From Acidiphilium multivorum AIU301 (lineage in GTDB: Bacteria; Pseudomonadota; Alphaproteobacteria; Acetobacterales; Acetobacteraceae), in assembly GCF_000202835.1 (NCBI RefSeq), contig NC_015178.1, positions 62,001 through 126,000 of the forward strand: 64,000 nt of DNA. The letters are read 5' to 3'. This document shows, piece after piece, positions 16,783 to 25,305 of the stretch (its first letter is position 1; each line of letters starts with the position of its first letter). The position numbers were made by a program, and so were the translations under genes. The notes beneath the pieces are model-generated. The model was not told the origin of the DNA. It did not search any database and saw nothing but the letters and a program-made list of their open reading frames with translations.

Positions 16783-16863
16783 ATGGCGAATATCGGCTAC
16801 GCACGCGTCAGCACGATCGACCAGGACCCAGCGCTCCAGCTCGACGCGCTCGCGGCGGCCGGG
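16783..16863 (+). pseudogene. Serine resolvase, 5' part (split by ISAs1)
   Basis: The first 27 residues, MANIGYARVSTIDQDPALQL then DALAAAG, contain the catalytic serine (YARVS) of Tn3-type resolvases. The reading is cut at 16863 by the ISAs1 copy at 16864-18091. Joining 16863 to 18102 restores one frame of 182 residues, the normal size for the family. Confidence 0.85.
16854..16863. repeat. Target-site duplication, left copy, ISAs1 copy 1
   Basis: GGCGGCCGGG, identical to 18092-18101, directly abutting the two IS ends. Ten bases is within the usual duplication size of ISAs1 elements. Confidence 0.92.
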
Positions 16864-18091
16864 CAGGGGCTACGCATGAAAATTTCGGGCATAGTTGACG
16901 GCATGGAATCGGGTGTGATTCGGGGAGTCTCCTTGAGATTGGGAGACGTGCATGTCGGTGAGGCGGCTTGTGGAGGAATTTTCGGCGTTGGAAGACCCCC
17001 GCTGCGGCGGCAAGGTTGAGCACCGGCTAATTGATATTCTGGTGATTGCGGTGTGCGCGGTGATTGCCGGGGCGGAAAGCTGGGAGGATATGGCACTGTA
17101 TGGCCGTAGCAAGCAGGAATGGCTGGGCACGTTTTTGGCGCTGCCGAACGGCATTCCATCGCACGACACCTTCCGGCGTGTGTTCATGCTGATCGATACC
17201 GGGCGTTTCGAGGCATGTTTCGAAGCGTGGGCGCGCTCATTCGGGACGACTTTGGACCGGGAAGTGGTGGCGATTGACGGGAAAACGATCCGCGGCTCGT
17301 TTGATCGCAGCCGGGACCAGGCGGCGCTTCACGTTGTGAGTGCATGGGCGAGTGATCGGGGGCTGGTGCTCGGCCAGCGTCAGGTCGGCGACAAATCGAA
17401 CGAGATCACCGCGATCCCGGAATTGCTGGATGTGCTGGACATCAAGGGCGCCATTGTCACGCTGGACGCGATGGGGTGCCAGCGAGCCATCGCGTCCAAA
17501 ATTCTCGAGCGGGGTGCTGATTATCTCGTCACCCTCAAAGCAAACCAGGGGAAGAAACACAGCGCCGTGCAGGAGTATTGCGCAACCACCTGCTTCAGCC
17601 GCTCACCCGTTGATCGGCCGGTGCATGACGAATTCGATGATGGTCATGGTCGTCTTGTTCGGCGCCGGGTGTTCGTCTGTCCGGACGCCGTAGCGCTGGA
17701 ACCGCTGCGCGACTGGCCGGGGTTGAAGAGCGTTCTGGCCGTGGAAACCATCCGCGGCGTCAACGGATCCGGCAAGATCGAAGCCGAAATCCGCTACTTC
17801 CTGTCCAGCAGCGACGATCAACCCGAAATCCTGGCGAAAGCGATCCGTCAACATTGGCAGATCGAGAACAGCCTACACTGGGTGCTCGACGTCACCTTCA
17901 ACGAAGATCACTGCCGGATCCGGGATCGCAACGCCGTCCAGAACTTCTCCCTGCTTCGCAAGATCGCAATCAACCTCGTTCGCCGCCATCAGGCATCAAA
18001 GGCCAGTCTCAAGGGGCGCCGCAAAATGGCCGCCTGGGATAACCGTTACATGGAGCAAGTGCTCACCGGCTTCTTTCATGCGTAACCCCTG
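16864..18091 (+). mobile_element. ISAs1-family IS, copy 1
   Basis: 1228 bp element with terminal inverted repeats: left caggggctacgcatgaaa, right (read inward) caggggttacgcatgaaag, one mismatch in the first 18 bases. Flanked by a perfect 10-bp duplication. It carries one transposase gene and appears the same in sequence and length as the copy at 20042-21269, which lies in the opposite orientation. Confidence 0.95.
16952..18085 (+). CDS. ISAs1-family transposase (copy 1)
   Basis: 377 residues. N-terminal ISAs1-associated domain (LVEEFSALEDPRCGGKVEHR, IAGAESWEDMALYG) and DDE core: VAIDGKTIRGSFD, AIVTLDAMGCQ, KANQGKKH, and the C-terminal ENSLHWVLDVTFNEDHCRIR, giving the D-D-E triad positions of the family. 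The stop lies only six bases inside the right IS end. The encoded protein is identical to that of copy 2, so both transposed recently. Confidence 0.95.
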   Translation: MSVRRLVEEFSALEDPRCGGKVEHRLIDILVIAVCAVIAGAESWEDMALYGRSKQEWLGTFLALPNGIPSHDTFRRVFMLIDTGRFEACFEAWARSFGTTLDREVVAIDGKTIRGSFDRSRDQAALHVVSAWASDRGLVLGQRQVGDKSNEITAIPELLDVLDIKGAIVTLDAMGCQRAIASKILERGADYLVTLKANQGKKHSAVQEYCATTCFSRSPVDRPVHDEFDDGHGRLVRRRVFVCPDAVALEPLRDWPGLKSVLAVETIRGVNGSGKIEAEIRYFLSSSDDQPEILAKAIRQHWQIENSLHWVLDVTFNEDHCRIRDRNAVQNFSLLRKIAINLVRRHQASKASLKGRRKMAAWDNRYMEQVLTGFFHA

Positions 18092-18569
18092 GGCGGCCGG
18101 GTGTGTGAAAATCTTCGACGATCGCGCTTCAGGAGCGCGGGCCGATCGGGCCGGGCTGCGCGCCGCACTCGACTATGTACGCGACGGCGACGTGCTGATC
18201 GTCTGGAAACTCGACCGCCTGGGCCGCTCGCTACCGGATTTGATCGAGACCGTGACGTCGCTGGCAACACGCAGTGTCGGATTCCGGTCACTCACCGAGG
18301 CGATCGATACGACCACGCCGGGCGGTCGCCTGGTCTTCCATCTGTTCGGCGCCTTGGGGCAGTTCGAGCGCGACCTGATCCAGGAGCGCACTCGCGCCGG
18401 CCTGGCCGCGGCGGCAGCCCGCGGTCGCAAAGGTGGCCGCAAGCCGGTCATCACCAACGAAAAGCTCAACCGCGCGCGGGCCATCATCGCCAGCGGATTG
18501 ACCGTACGCGAGGCCGCAGCCCGGCTCAGAGTCGGCAAGACCGCACTCTATGATGCCCTACGCCGCTGA
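18092..18569 (+). pseudogene. Serine resolvase, 3' part (split by ISAs1)
   Basis: The first ten bases are the duplicated target. From 18102 the frame reads CVKIFDDRASGARADRAGL, then VLIVWKLDRLGRSLPDL, FHLFGALGQFERDLIQERT and a C-terminal helix-turn-helix (LTVREAAARLRVGKTALYDA). These are the catalytic-domain and DNA-binding parts of a Tn3-type resolvase/invertase. Without the IS the gene would be fully intact. The 3' part alone lacks the catalytic serine. Confidence 0.88.
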
Positions 18570-18703
18570 TTGAGAGGCCACACAGCAGCCTCCGCCAGCA
18601 ACGTTCACTGAAAGTTCGCCCTTAGCGTTGTTCAGATGACAGCCGACGCTCTGCCCTCAGTAAAACGTTGAAGTCTAATCAGAATAGCCAACAGGAGGAA
18701 GTA

Positions 18704-20041
18704 ATGAAGAGTAACACAAATGGGCTGATATTCGTCGAAATCTGTTCCAAAACTCGCATGGCGTGCGCAGCGGGCGTGATCAGCCTTTTCGGTCTTGCTC
18801 CGCTTGCGCACGCGCAGAGCCTGAGCGACGCGCTGCGGCAGACGACCTTCCAGGGCATGGTCGGCGCAATCCACTTCGACTATGGCAATAACGGCCATAC
18901 GAGCAAGAGCACGCACTCCTTCGCGATCGGCGGCCATCTGATCGCCCATACCGGCTCGTTCGACGGGTTCAGCGTCGGCCTCGGTGGATACACCGCGCAG
19001 TCGCTCGGCCTGTACAGCAAGAACAACGCTGGCGACCAGGTTCATTATGACGGCGAACTCACCGGCTCGCACTACGGGATCCAGTCGTTCCGGCAGGCCT
19101 ATCTGCAGTATCAGACACCGAAAGTAGAAATCCGCTTCGGCCGTCAGCTGATCCAGACGCCGTATGCCAACCAGGATTACTACACCTTCAACCCGCGCGC
19201 CTTCATGGGCGTTGCCGGTGTGGTGAACGTGCTTGGCAATGGAAGCAACAAGGTTGATGCCGGTGCGCTGAGCCTCGATGGTAATCCAGCAGCGTTCAGC
19301 GTCTTCATGACGCGAATGTTCACCTATGAAAGCCGCTATTCCAGCTCCTTCGTTACCAACAACCGCTACTCCGGCACCAAGCCAACCAACGGCTTGATCG
19401 CGATCGGCGCACGGTATCATGGTAATCTCGGCTCGACACAGCTGACAGCACAGGCGTGGTATTACGACTTCTATCAGTATGCGCAACTCGTCTATGGGCA
19501 GGTCGATCTCGTCCAGCCGCTCGCCAACGGCCAAGCTATTTTCGGCTCGGTGCAGGCGCTGACCGAAGGCAACTCGGCCGGCAATGCCGCGAACATCCAG
19601 GCGTTCACCAACAATACTTCCAGCTCGGTCAATGCGCATATCTATGGCGCCAAACTAGGCTATTCGTTCGGCGACGGCAGCATTGCGCTGATCGGCGACT
19701 ATGCCCCGACGGAATACAATTCGTTCCATCACGGTGGCGTGTTGCACCCGTATAACGACAATACCGGGACCACGTTTACCGATACGATGCAGAACGGCTT
19801 GGCCAATCTCGGGCCGGGCTATGCCTACGGCATCACGACGAACTACGACTTCCTCAACAAGAAGCTGAAGGTCGGCGTCACCTATGTCCGTTACCTCGTC
19901 CGTTACGGCTTTGGCGGCGATGCGCGGAACTACTCCAGCTATGCCTATACCGGGAGCTTCCCGAGCAACAACTACATACCCAACCAGCAGCTCTGGGCGC
20001 TGGACGCAAATGCTTCCTACGACCTCTCCTCGGTGCTGAAG
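18704..20041 (+). pseudogene. OprD-like outer-membrane porin, 5' part (split by ISAs1)
   Basis: From ATG 18704 (AGGAGGA at 18692-18698) 446 residues are encoded: a signal peptide ending near LAPLAHAQS, then amphipathic beta-strand text rich in Tyr, Gly and Asn (FRQAYLQYQTPKVEIRFGRQ, GARYHGNLGSTQLTAQAWYY). This fits the OprD family of substrate-specific porins. The second ISAs1 copy interrupts after the codon for K446. The frame at present continues into IS sequence and stops at 20137. Without its last strand the barrel should not assemble. Confidence 0.78.
20032..20041. repeat. Target-site duplication, left copy, ISAs1 copy 2
   Basis: GGTGCTGAAG, identical to 21270-21279 at the other IS end. 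Confidence 0.92.
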
Positions 20042-21269
20042 CAGGGGTTACGCATGAAAGAAGCCGGTGAGCACTTGCTCCATGTAACGGTTATCCCAGG
20101 CGGCCATTTTGCGGCGCCCCTTGAGACTGGCCTTTGATGCCTGATGGCGGCGAACGAGGTTGATTGCGATCTTGCGAAGCAGGGAGAAGTTCTGGACGGC
20201 GTTGCGATCCCGGATCCGGCAGTGATCTTCGTTGAAGGTGACGTCGAGCACCCAGTGTAGGCTGTTCTCGATCTGCCAATGTTGACGGATCGCTTTCGCC
20301 AGGATTTCGGGTTGATCGTCGCTGCTGGACAGGAAGTAGCGGATTTCGGCTTCGATCTTGCCGGATCCGTTGACGCCGCGGATGGTTTCCACGGCCAGAA
20401 CGCTCTTCAACCCCGGCCAGTCGCGCAGCGGTTCCAGCGCTACGGCGTCCGGACAGACGAACACCCGGCGCCGAACAAGACGACCATGACCATCATCGAA
20501 TTCGTCATGCACCGGCCGATCAACGGGTGAGCGGCTGAAGCAGGTGGTTGCGCAATACTCCTGCACGGCGCTGTGTTTCTTCCCCTGGTTTGCTTTGAGG
20601 GTGACGAGATAATCAGCACCCCGCTCGAGAATTTTGGACGCGATGGCTCGCTGGCACCCCATCGCGTCCAGCGTGACAATGGCGCCCTTGATGTCCAGCA
20701 CATCCAGCAATTCCGGGATCGCGGTGATCTCGTTCGATTTGTCGCCGACCTGACGCTGGCCGAGCACCAGCCCCCGATCACTCGCCCATGCACTCACAAC
20801 GTGAAGCGCCGCCTGGTCCCGGCTGCGATCAAACGAGCCGCGGATCGTTTTCCCGTCAATCGCCACCACTTCCCGGTCCAAAGTCGTCCCGAATGAGCGC
20901 GCCCACGCTTCGAAACATGCCTCGAAACGCCCGGTATCGATCAGCATGAACACACGCCGGAAGGTGTCGTGCGATGGAATGCCGTTCGGCAGCGCCAAAA
21001 ACGTGCCCAGCCATTCCTGCTTGCTACGGCCATACAGTGCCATATCCTCCCAGCTTTCCGCCCCGGCAATCACCGCGCACACCGCAATCACCAGAATATC
21101 AATTAGCCGGTGCTCAACCTTGCCGCCGCAGCGGGGGTCTTCCAACGCCGAAAATTCCTCCACAAGCCGCCTCACCGACATGCACGTCTCCCAATCTCAA
21201 GGAGACTCCCCGAATCACACCCGATTCCATGCCGTCAACTATGCCCGAAATTTTCATGCGTAGCCCCTG
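20042..21269 (-). mobile_element. ISAs1-family IS, copy 2
   Basis: 1228 bp, same length and terminal repeats as copy 1 but reversed: caggggttacgcatgaaag at the left edge and the complement of caggggctacgcatgaaa at the right edge. A perfect 10-bp duplication shows independent insertion rather than a composite transposon. The two copies form 1.2-kb inverted repeats around 18092-20041. Confidence 0.95.
20048..21181 (-). CDS. ISAs1-family transposase (copy 2)
   Basis: 377 residues, identical throughout to the copy 1 protein: VAIDGKTIRGSFD, AIVTLDAMGCQ and the C-terminal ENSLHWVLDVTFNEDHC of the DDE core are all present. Intact and presumably active. Transcribed against the porin it interrupts. 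Confidence 0.95.
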   Translation of the reverse strand: MSVRRLVEEFSALEDPRCGGKVEHRLIDILVIAVCAVIAGAESWEDMALYGRSKQEWLGTFLALPNGIPSHDTFRRVFMLIDTGRFEACFEAWARSFGTTLDREVVAIDGKTIRGSFDRSRDQAALHVVSAWASDRGLVLGQRQVGDKSNEITAIPELLDVLDIKGAIVTLDAMGCQRAIASKILERGADYLVTLKANQGKKHSAVQEYCATTCFSRSPVDRPVHDEFDDGHGRLVRRRVFVCPDAVALEPLRDWPGLKSVLAVETIRGVNGSGKIEAEIRYFLSSSDDQPEILAKAIRQHWQIENSLHWVLDVTFNEDHCRIRDRNAVQNFSLLRKIAINLVRRHQASKASLKGRRKMAAWDNRYMEQVLTGFFHA

Positions 21270-21393
21270 GGTGCTGAAGGGTCTCTCCGTTGCCGAGGAT
21301 ACGGATATCACCGATGCAGAGAATCGCGCCGGTTACCACCACTACAACAACCCGTATTTCAGCAGCCGTTTCTACCTCGAATACAATTTCTGA
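21270..21393 (+). pseudogene. OprD-like porin, 3' part (split by ISAs1)
   Basis: After the ten duplicated bases, 21280-21393 encodes GLSVAEDTDITDAENRAGYH and ends SSRFYLEYNF with the C-terminal phenylalanine needed for barrel insertion. Joined to 20041 it completes a 483-residue porin in frame. The stop is immediately followed by another IS end at about 21394. Confidence 0.82.
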
Positions 21394-21899
21394 GAGGCTG
21401 TCTCGAAACTCATTCGAGATGATTGGGTTATGGGCTGGGCGGTTGGGCCGGATCTTGATTCGTCGAGGTTATAAACACACTGGACGAGACCTCGATGTGG
21501 ACCCCGACCACCCGGCGGCGAGATAGCCGCGCAGGGCTATGCTATGGGAGCGATCTGACCGATGCCGAATGGATCATTCTATTGCCGTTCCTGCCGCCTC
21601 ATGCCGATTGTGGCCGAAAACGAGCGCATTCCATGCGGGAGATCATGGACGCCATCTGCACATGCTTCGCGGCGCCAATGCATGGCGGCTGATGCCGGAC
21701 AGCTTCCCGCCGTGGCGAGCGATGTATCGCTGGTTCGCCCGTTTTCGTGACGAGGGAACGTGGGAAATCATAAACTACCACCTCGTCATGCAGGACCGGG
21801 AACGGGTGGACCGCGCGGCGAACCCGTCCGCGGCTGTCATCGACAGCCACAGCGTCATGACACCTGAGAGCACCTTCACGGCCAACTGGGAATGGGCCC
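21394..21899 (+). mobile_element. Truncated IS5-type element with broken transposase
   Basis: Starts with GAGGCTGTCTCGAAACTC, which looks like an IS end. Two overlapping frames encode an IS5-type transposase N-terminus: LCYGSDLTDAEWIILLPFLP in one (about 21533-21692), and WRLMPDSFPPWRAMYRWFAR with SAAVIDSHSV in another (about 21685-21860), so there is a frameshift near 21685. The rest of the gene is missing; at about 21900 the sequence becomes the end of a dehydrogenase gene. Confidence 0.7.
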
Positions 21900-21902
21900 G
21901 CC

Positions 21903-23036
21903 TCAGGTCACCGCAAGCCAGCGCCCTTCGCGGCTAGAGACCTGAATTGTCTCGACTAGCGTCTGTATCCGCAGGCCCATGCGGAAGTTGTAGGGCTCTG
22001 GCCGCATTTCGGCTATCGCTTCAAGGAAGCCTGCCACCTCGATCGCCTTAAGGTCATTGAAGCCAAGCTGATGGCCCGGGGCGACACAGAAAAGGCCATA
22101 GGGCGCGTGCTCGGGCCCCGCCTCGATCCGGCGGAAGCCTTGGCGGCCATGGGGATCGTCGGTCGCGTAGAAGTGCAACTCGTTGAACCGCTCCTGGTTG
22201 AACGCCAGCGCGCCCCTGGTGCCAAAGACTTCGAAGGCATGCTGCATCTTGCGCCCCGTTGCGATCCAGTTTCCCTCGATCGACCCGGTTGCACCGTTGG
22301 AAAAGCGCAGGAAGGCACGGCCGATGTCATCTACCTCAACCTTGCGGATACCCCCCTTGCCGTCCGGACGCTCTCGGATCATCGTCACGCAGTCGCCCAT
22401 CACCGTTTTGATCGGTCCCGCTGCGGGACCCATGAGGAACTCCGCCGTGGCCAAGGCATGGCTGCCGATATCGGCCAGCGCCCCGCCACCCGCCGGATCA
22501 TGGCGGAAGGTGAACGAGCCAGTGGGATCGGCCATGTAATCCTCGGCATGCAGGCCGCGATAGCCAAGGATCTCTCCCAGTTCGCCCGACGCGATCATCT
22601 CGCGCGCGAGCGCGACCATCGGGTTGCAGAGGTAGTTGAAACCGACCTGCGTGCGCGCGCCCGCATCCTCTGCCGCCTCTGCCATCTCAAGCGCGTCTGA
22701 GGCCAGCGGCGCAAGCGGCTTCTCGCAATAGACATGCTTGCCTGCGGCGACGGCAGCCAGCGCCATCTCCTTGTGCAAGGCATTTGGCGCGGTGATGCTG
22801 ACCAAGTCGATCTCTGGATTGGCCACGGCGGCCTTCCAGTCGGTCGCGGCATGGGCGAAGCCAAGTGCATCGGCTGCCCGTTGCGCAGCGGCATCGCTGA
22901 TATCGACCAGCGTGTGGAATTCGAGCGCATAGGGCAGGTCGAAGACCCGGGCCGCCATGGTGTAGCCGAAGGCGTGCGCCTTGCCCATAAAGCCACTGCC
23001 GATCAGGCAGATGCGCAGCCGCGGTTTGTCGGTCAT
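21903..23036 (-). CDS. Gfo/Idh/MocA-family oxidoreductase
   Basis: 377 residues, last gene of the block A minus-strand operon. The N-terminal Rossmann fold starts with ICLIGSGFMGKAHAFGY (residues 9-25), the EKP motif is CEKPLAPLASDA near residue 118, and the C-terminal domain carries GGGALADIGSHALATAEFL, where Lys, Asp and His of the family's catalytic set are placed. NAD(P)-dependent dehydrogenase of a sugar, inositol or 3-keto-glycoside; substrate not readable. ATG 23036 follows CCGGAG. The gene ends within a few bases of an IS scar. Confidence 0.86.
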   Translation of the reverse strand: MTDKPRLRICLIGSGFMGKAHAFGYTMAARVFDLPYALEFHTLVDISDAAAQRAADALGFAHAATDWKAAVANPEIDLVSITAPNALHKEMALAAVAAGKHVYCEKPLAPLASDALEMAEAAEDAGARTQVGFNYLCNPMVALAREMIASGELGEILGYRGLHAEDYMADPTGSFTFRHDPAGGGALADIGSHALATAEFLMGPAAGPIKTVMGDCVTMIRERPDGKGGIRKVEVDDIGRAFLRFSNGATGSIEGNWIATGRKMQHAFEVFGTRGALAFNQERFNELHFYATDDPHGRQGFRRIEAGPEHAPYGLFCVAPGHQLGFNDLKAIEVAGFLEAIAEMRPEPYNFRMGLRIQTLVETIQVSSREGRWLAVT

Positions 23037-23075
23037 GTCATTTCTCCGGGAAGTCGTAAAAAGCCTGATTGCAGA

Positions 23076-24239
23076 TCAGCGAGCTACCGGCCTTACCCAT
23101 GCCGGCAAATCGCCCTCCGCGCTGTCCACGACCGCCTCGACAAAGGCGACGCCTTTCAGCCCGTCGTAGGCCAGCGGCAGGTTTTGCCCCAGTGGCCCCG
23201 GATCGCGCCCCGCATGCCGGGCGCGGATCGCCTCGCCGAAGCCTGCGTAAAGGTTGGCGAAGGCTTCAAGATAACCCTCCGGATGACCAGGCGGAGTGCG
23301 GGTGCGGACCTTCGCATCCTCGGACAGGTCGTCAGCCCCGCGCTTGATGAGCTGCACACGACCGTTCAGCGGGGTGTAGACCAGCTCATTCGGCTGTTCC
23401 TGAAACCACTGGAACGATCCCGTCTCGCCGAAGACGCGCAGGCGCACACCGTTGGAATTGCCGATGGCCACCTGCGAGCACCACAGAAGTCCCCGGGCCC
23501 CACCTTCGTACCGCATCATCACATGAGCGTTGTCATCCAACGCCCGTCCCTGGACGAATGTGGCCAGATCGGCCGAGAGCGCCTGCAGCTTCAGCCCCGT
23601 CACGAAGCCGGCAAGGTGATACGCGTGGGTGCCGATGTCGCCGATAGAACCACCCCGTCCGTTCTTTTTCGGATCGGTGCGCCATGCGGCCTGCGCATTT
23701 CCCTGCTGTTCGATTGCGGTCGCCATCCATTCCAGCGGATATTCCACCTGCAGGCTGCGGACAGCGCCGATATCGCCCCGCGCGACACGCACGCGGGCAT
23801 CATGCACCATCGGGTAACCGGAATAGGTGTAGGTCACGCCGACGAAACGCCCGCTCTCACGCGCGAGCGCCTCCAGCGCTACACCATCCTCCAGCGTCGC
23901 GGTCAGGGGCTTTTCGCAGATCACATCGAAACCCGCCTCGATCAGCGCCTTGGCGATCGGGTAATGTGTGAAGTTCGGCGTGCAGATCGCGACCGCGTCT
24001 ACCCGGTCAGCGCGGTCCTTTTCGCCCGCGATCAGCTCTTGATAGGTGCCGTAGCTGCGATCCTCTGTAATGCCTTGCGACAGCGCAAAGGCACGCCCGC
24101 GGGCTGGGTCCACATCGAAAGCCCCCGCGACCAACTGCCAGACCCCATCGAGCCGCGAGGCGAAGCGATGGATGTTGCCGATATAGGCGCCTTCGCCGCC
24201 GCCGACCATGCCGAGGCGCAATTGACGATCAAAGCTCAT
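23076..24239 (-). CDS. Gfo/Idh/MocA-family oxidoreductase
   Basis: 387 residues. Nucleotide-binding start RLGMVGGGEGAYIGNIHR, EKP motif CEKPLTATLEDG near residue 112, and GGSIGDIGTHAYHLAGFVTG near residue 200. Length and text resemble dehydrogenases that oxidise the C3 hydroxyl of sugars in oxidation-elimination pathways such as the levoglucosan dehydrogenase LgdA (family knowledge; assignment is inference). It begins three bases after the TIM-barrel gene and is 39 bases ahead of the 377-residue dehydrogenase, so the three act together. Confidence 0.86.
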   Translation of the reverse strand: MSFDRQLRLGMVGGGEGAYIGNIHRFASRLDGVWQLVAGAFDVDPARGRAFALSQGITEDRSYGTYQELIAGEKDRADRVDAVAICTPNFTHYPIAKALIEAGFDVICEKPLTATLEDGVALEALARESGRFVGVTYTYSGYPMVHDARVRVARGDIGAVRSLQVEYPLEWMATAIEQQGNAQAAWRTDPKKNGRGGSIGDIGTHAYHLAGFVTGLKLQALSADLATFVQGRALDDNAHVMMRYEGGARGLLWCSQVAIGNSNGVRLRVFGETGSFQWFQEQPNELVYTPLNGRVQLIKRGADDLSEDAKVRTRTPPGHPEGYLEAFANLYAGFGEAIRARHAGRDPGPLGQNLPLAYDGLKGVAFVEAVVDSAEGDLPAWVRPVAR

Positions 24240-24242
24240 GTC

Positions 24243-25301
24243 TTATTGCTCCAGCCCGAGCATTGCCCGGTTCGCTTCCAGGTTCGCACCCGGTTTGACA
24301 AAGTTGTCAAAGGCGCGGTCCGAGACGCGGATGATGTGATCACGGATGAACTGTGCCCCTTCGCGGGCGCCATCCTCGGGGTTCTTGATGAAACATTCCC
24401 ATTCCAGCGTCGCCCATCCGTCGAAGCCGTAGCTGGAAAGCTTTGTGAAGATCGCGCCGAAATCCACCTGCCCATCACCCGGGCTGCGAAAGCGGCCCGC
24501 CCGCTTCGACCAAGGCTGGTAGCCACCATAGGCACCGGATTTGCCATCGGGCCGAAACTCGGCGTCCTTCACATGAAAAGCGCGGATGCGATCGTGATAG
24601 TGGTCGATAAAGGCGAGATAGTCGAGCGCTTGCAGCACGAAATGGCTGGGATCGTACATGATGTTGGCGCGGGGGTGGTTGTTCACTTTCTCAAGGAAAT
24701 ACTCCCACGAATGCCCGTCATGAAGATCCTCACAGGGGTGGATCTCGTAGGCAACGTCTACGCCATGAGCGTCGAAATCGTTCAGGATCGGGGCCCATCG
24801 GGCGGCCAGTTCGGTGAAGCCCTCGTCCACTAGACCCTCGGGCCATTGCGGATACGGATAAACATAGGGCCACAGCAGAGCGCCGGGAAAGGTCGTATGC
24901 GTTGTGATGCCGAAGCGCTGCGAGGCGCGGGCAGCAAAGCACAGCTGTTCCTCGGCCCAGGCGCGGCGCGCGGCGCGGTCTCCGCGAACATGCTCCGGCG
25001 CGAAGCTATCCATAATCTGGTCGTGCGCAGGATGCACTGCAACCAGCTGCCCGGTGATATGCGAGGCAAGCTCGGTCAGAACCAGCCCGCGATCGGCCAG
25101 CATGCCCCGGATCTCGTCGCAATAGGTCTGGCTTTCTGCGGCCAGCTTCATGTCAATAAGCCGCGTGTCCCAGGTCGGGATCTGCACGCCCAGAAAGCCC
25201 TTCTCCGCCGCCCATGAGGCAAGCGACGGCAGAGAGTTATAGGGCGCGTCGGCGGCGGCAAATTGCGCAAGGTAGACCGACGGTCCTTTGATCGTCTTCA
25301 T
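24243..25301 (-). CDS. TIM-barrel epimerase/isomerase-like enzyme
   Basis: 352 residues of the AP-endonuclease-2/xylose-isomerase-like TIM barrel. Metal-binding pattern residues are seen in VDVAYEIHPCEDLHDG (Glu), NIMYDPSHFVLQ (Asp, His), RIRAFHVKDAEF (His) and WATLEWECF (Glu). Enzymes of this size beside Gfo/Idh genes act as sugar epimerases, dehydratases or beta-eliminating enzymes on 3-keto sugars. It lies between an SDR and two dehydrogenases in one operon with spacings of a few bases. Confidence 0.84.
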   Translation of the reverse strand: MKTIKGPSVYLAQFAAADAPYNSLPSLASWAAEKGFLGVQIPTWDTRLIDMKLAAESQTYCDEIRGMLADRGLVLTELASHITGQLVAVHPAHDQIMDSFAPEHVRGDRAARRAWAEEQLCFAARASQRFGITTHTTFPGALLWPYVYPYPQWPEGLVDEGFTELAARWAPILNDFDAHGVDVAYEIHPCEDLHDGHSWEYFLEKVNNHPRANIMYDPSHFVLQALDYLAFIDHYHDRIRAFHVKDAEFRPDGKSGAYGGYQPWSKRAGRFRSPGDGQVDFGAIFTKLSSYGFDGWATLEWECFIKNPEDGAREGAQFIRDHIIRVSDRAFDNFVKPGANLEANRAMLGLEQ

Positions 25302-25305
25302 GGGC

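Noticed and set aside
18092-20041. Composite transposon bounded by the two ISAs1 copies
   Set aside because: Each IS has its own different 10-bp target duplication and the outer flanks do not match, so they inserted independently.
22734-24833. 699-residue plus-strand open frame
   Set aside because: Antisense to two Gfo/Idh genes and a TIM barrel whose motifs are clear; low-complexity composition.
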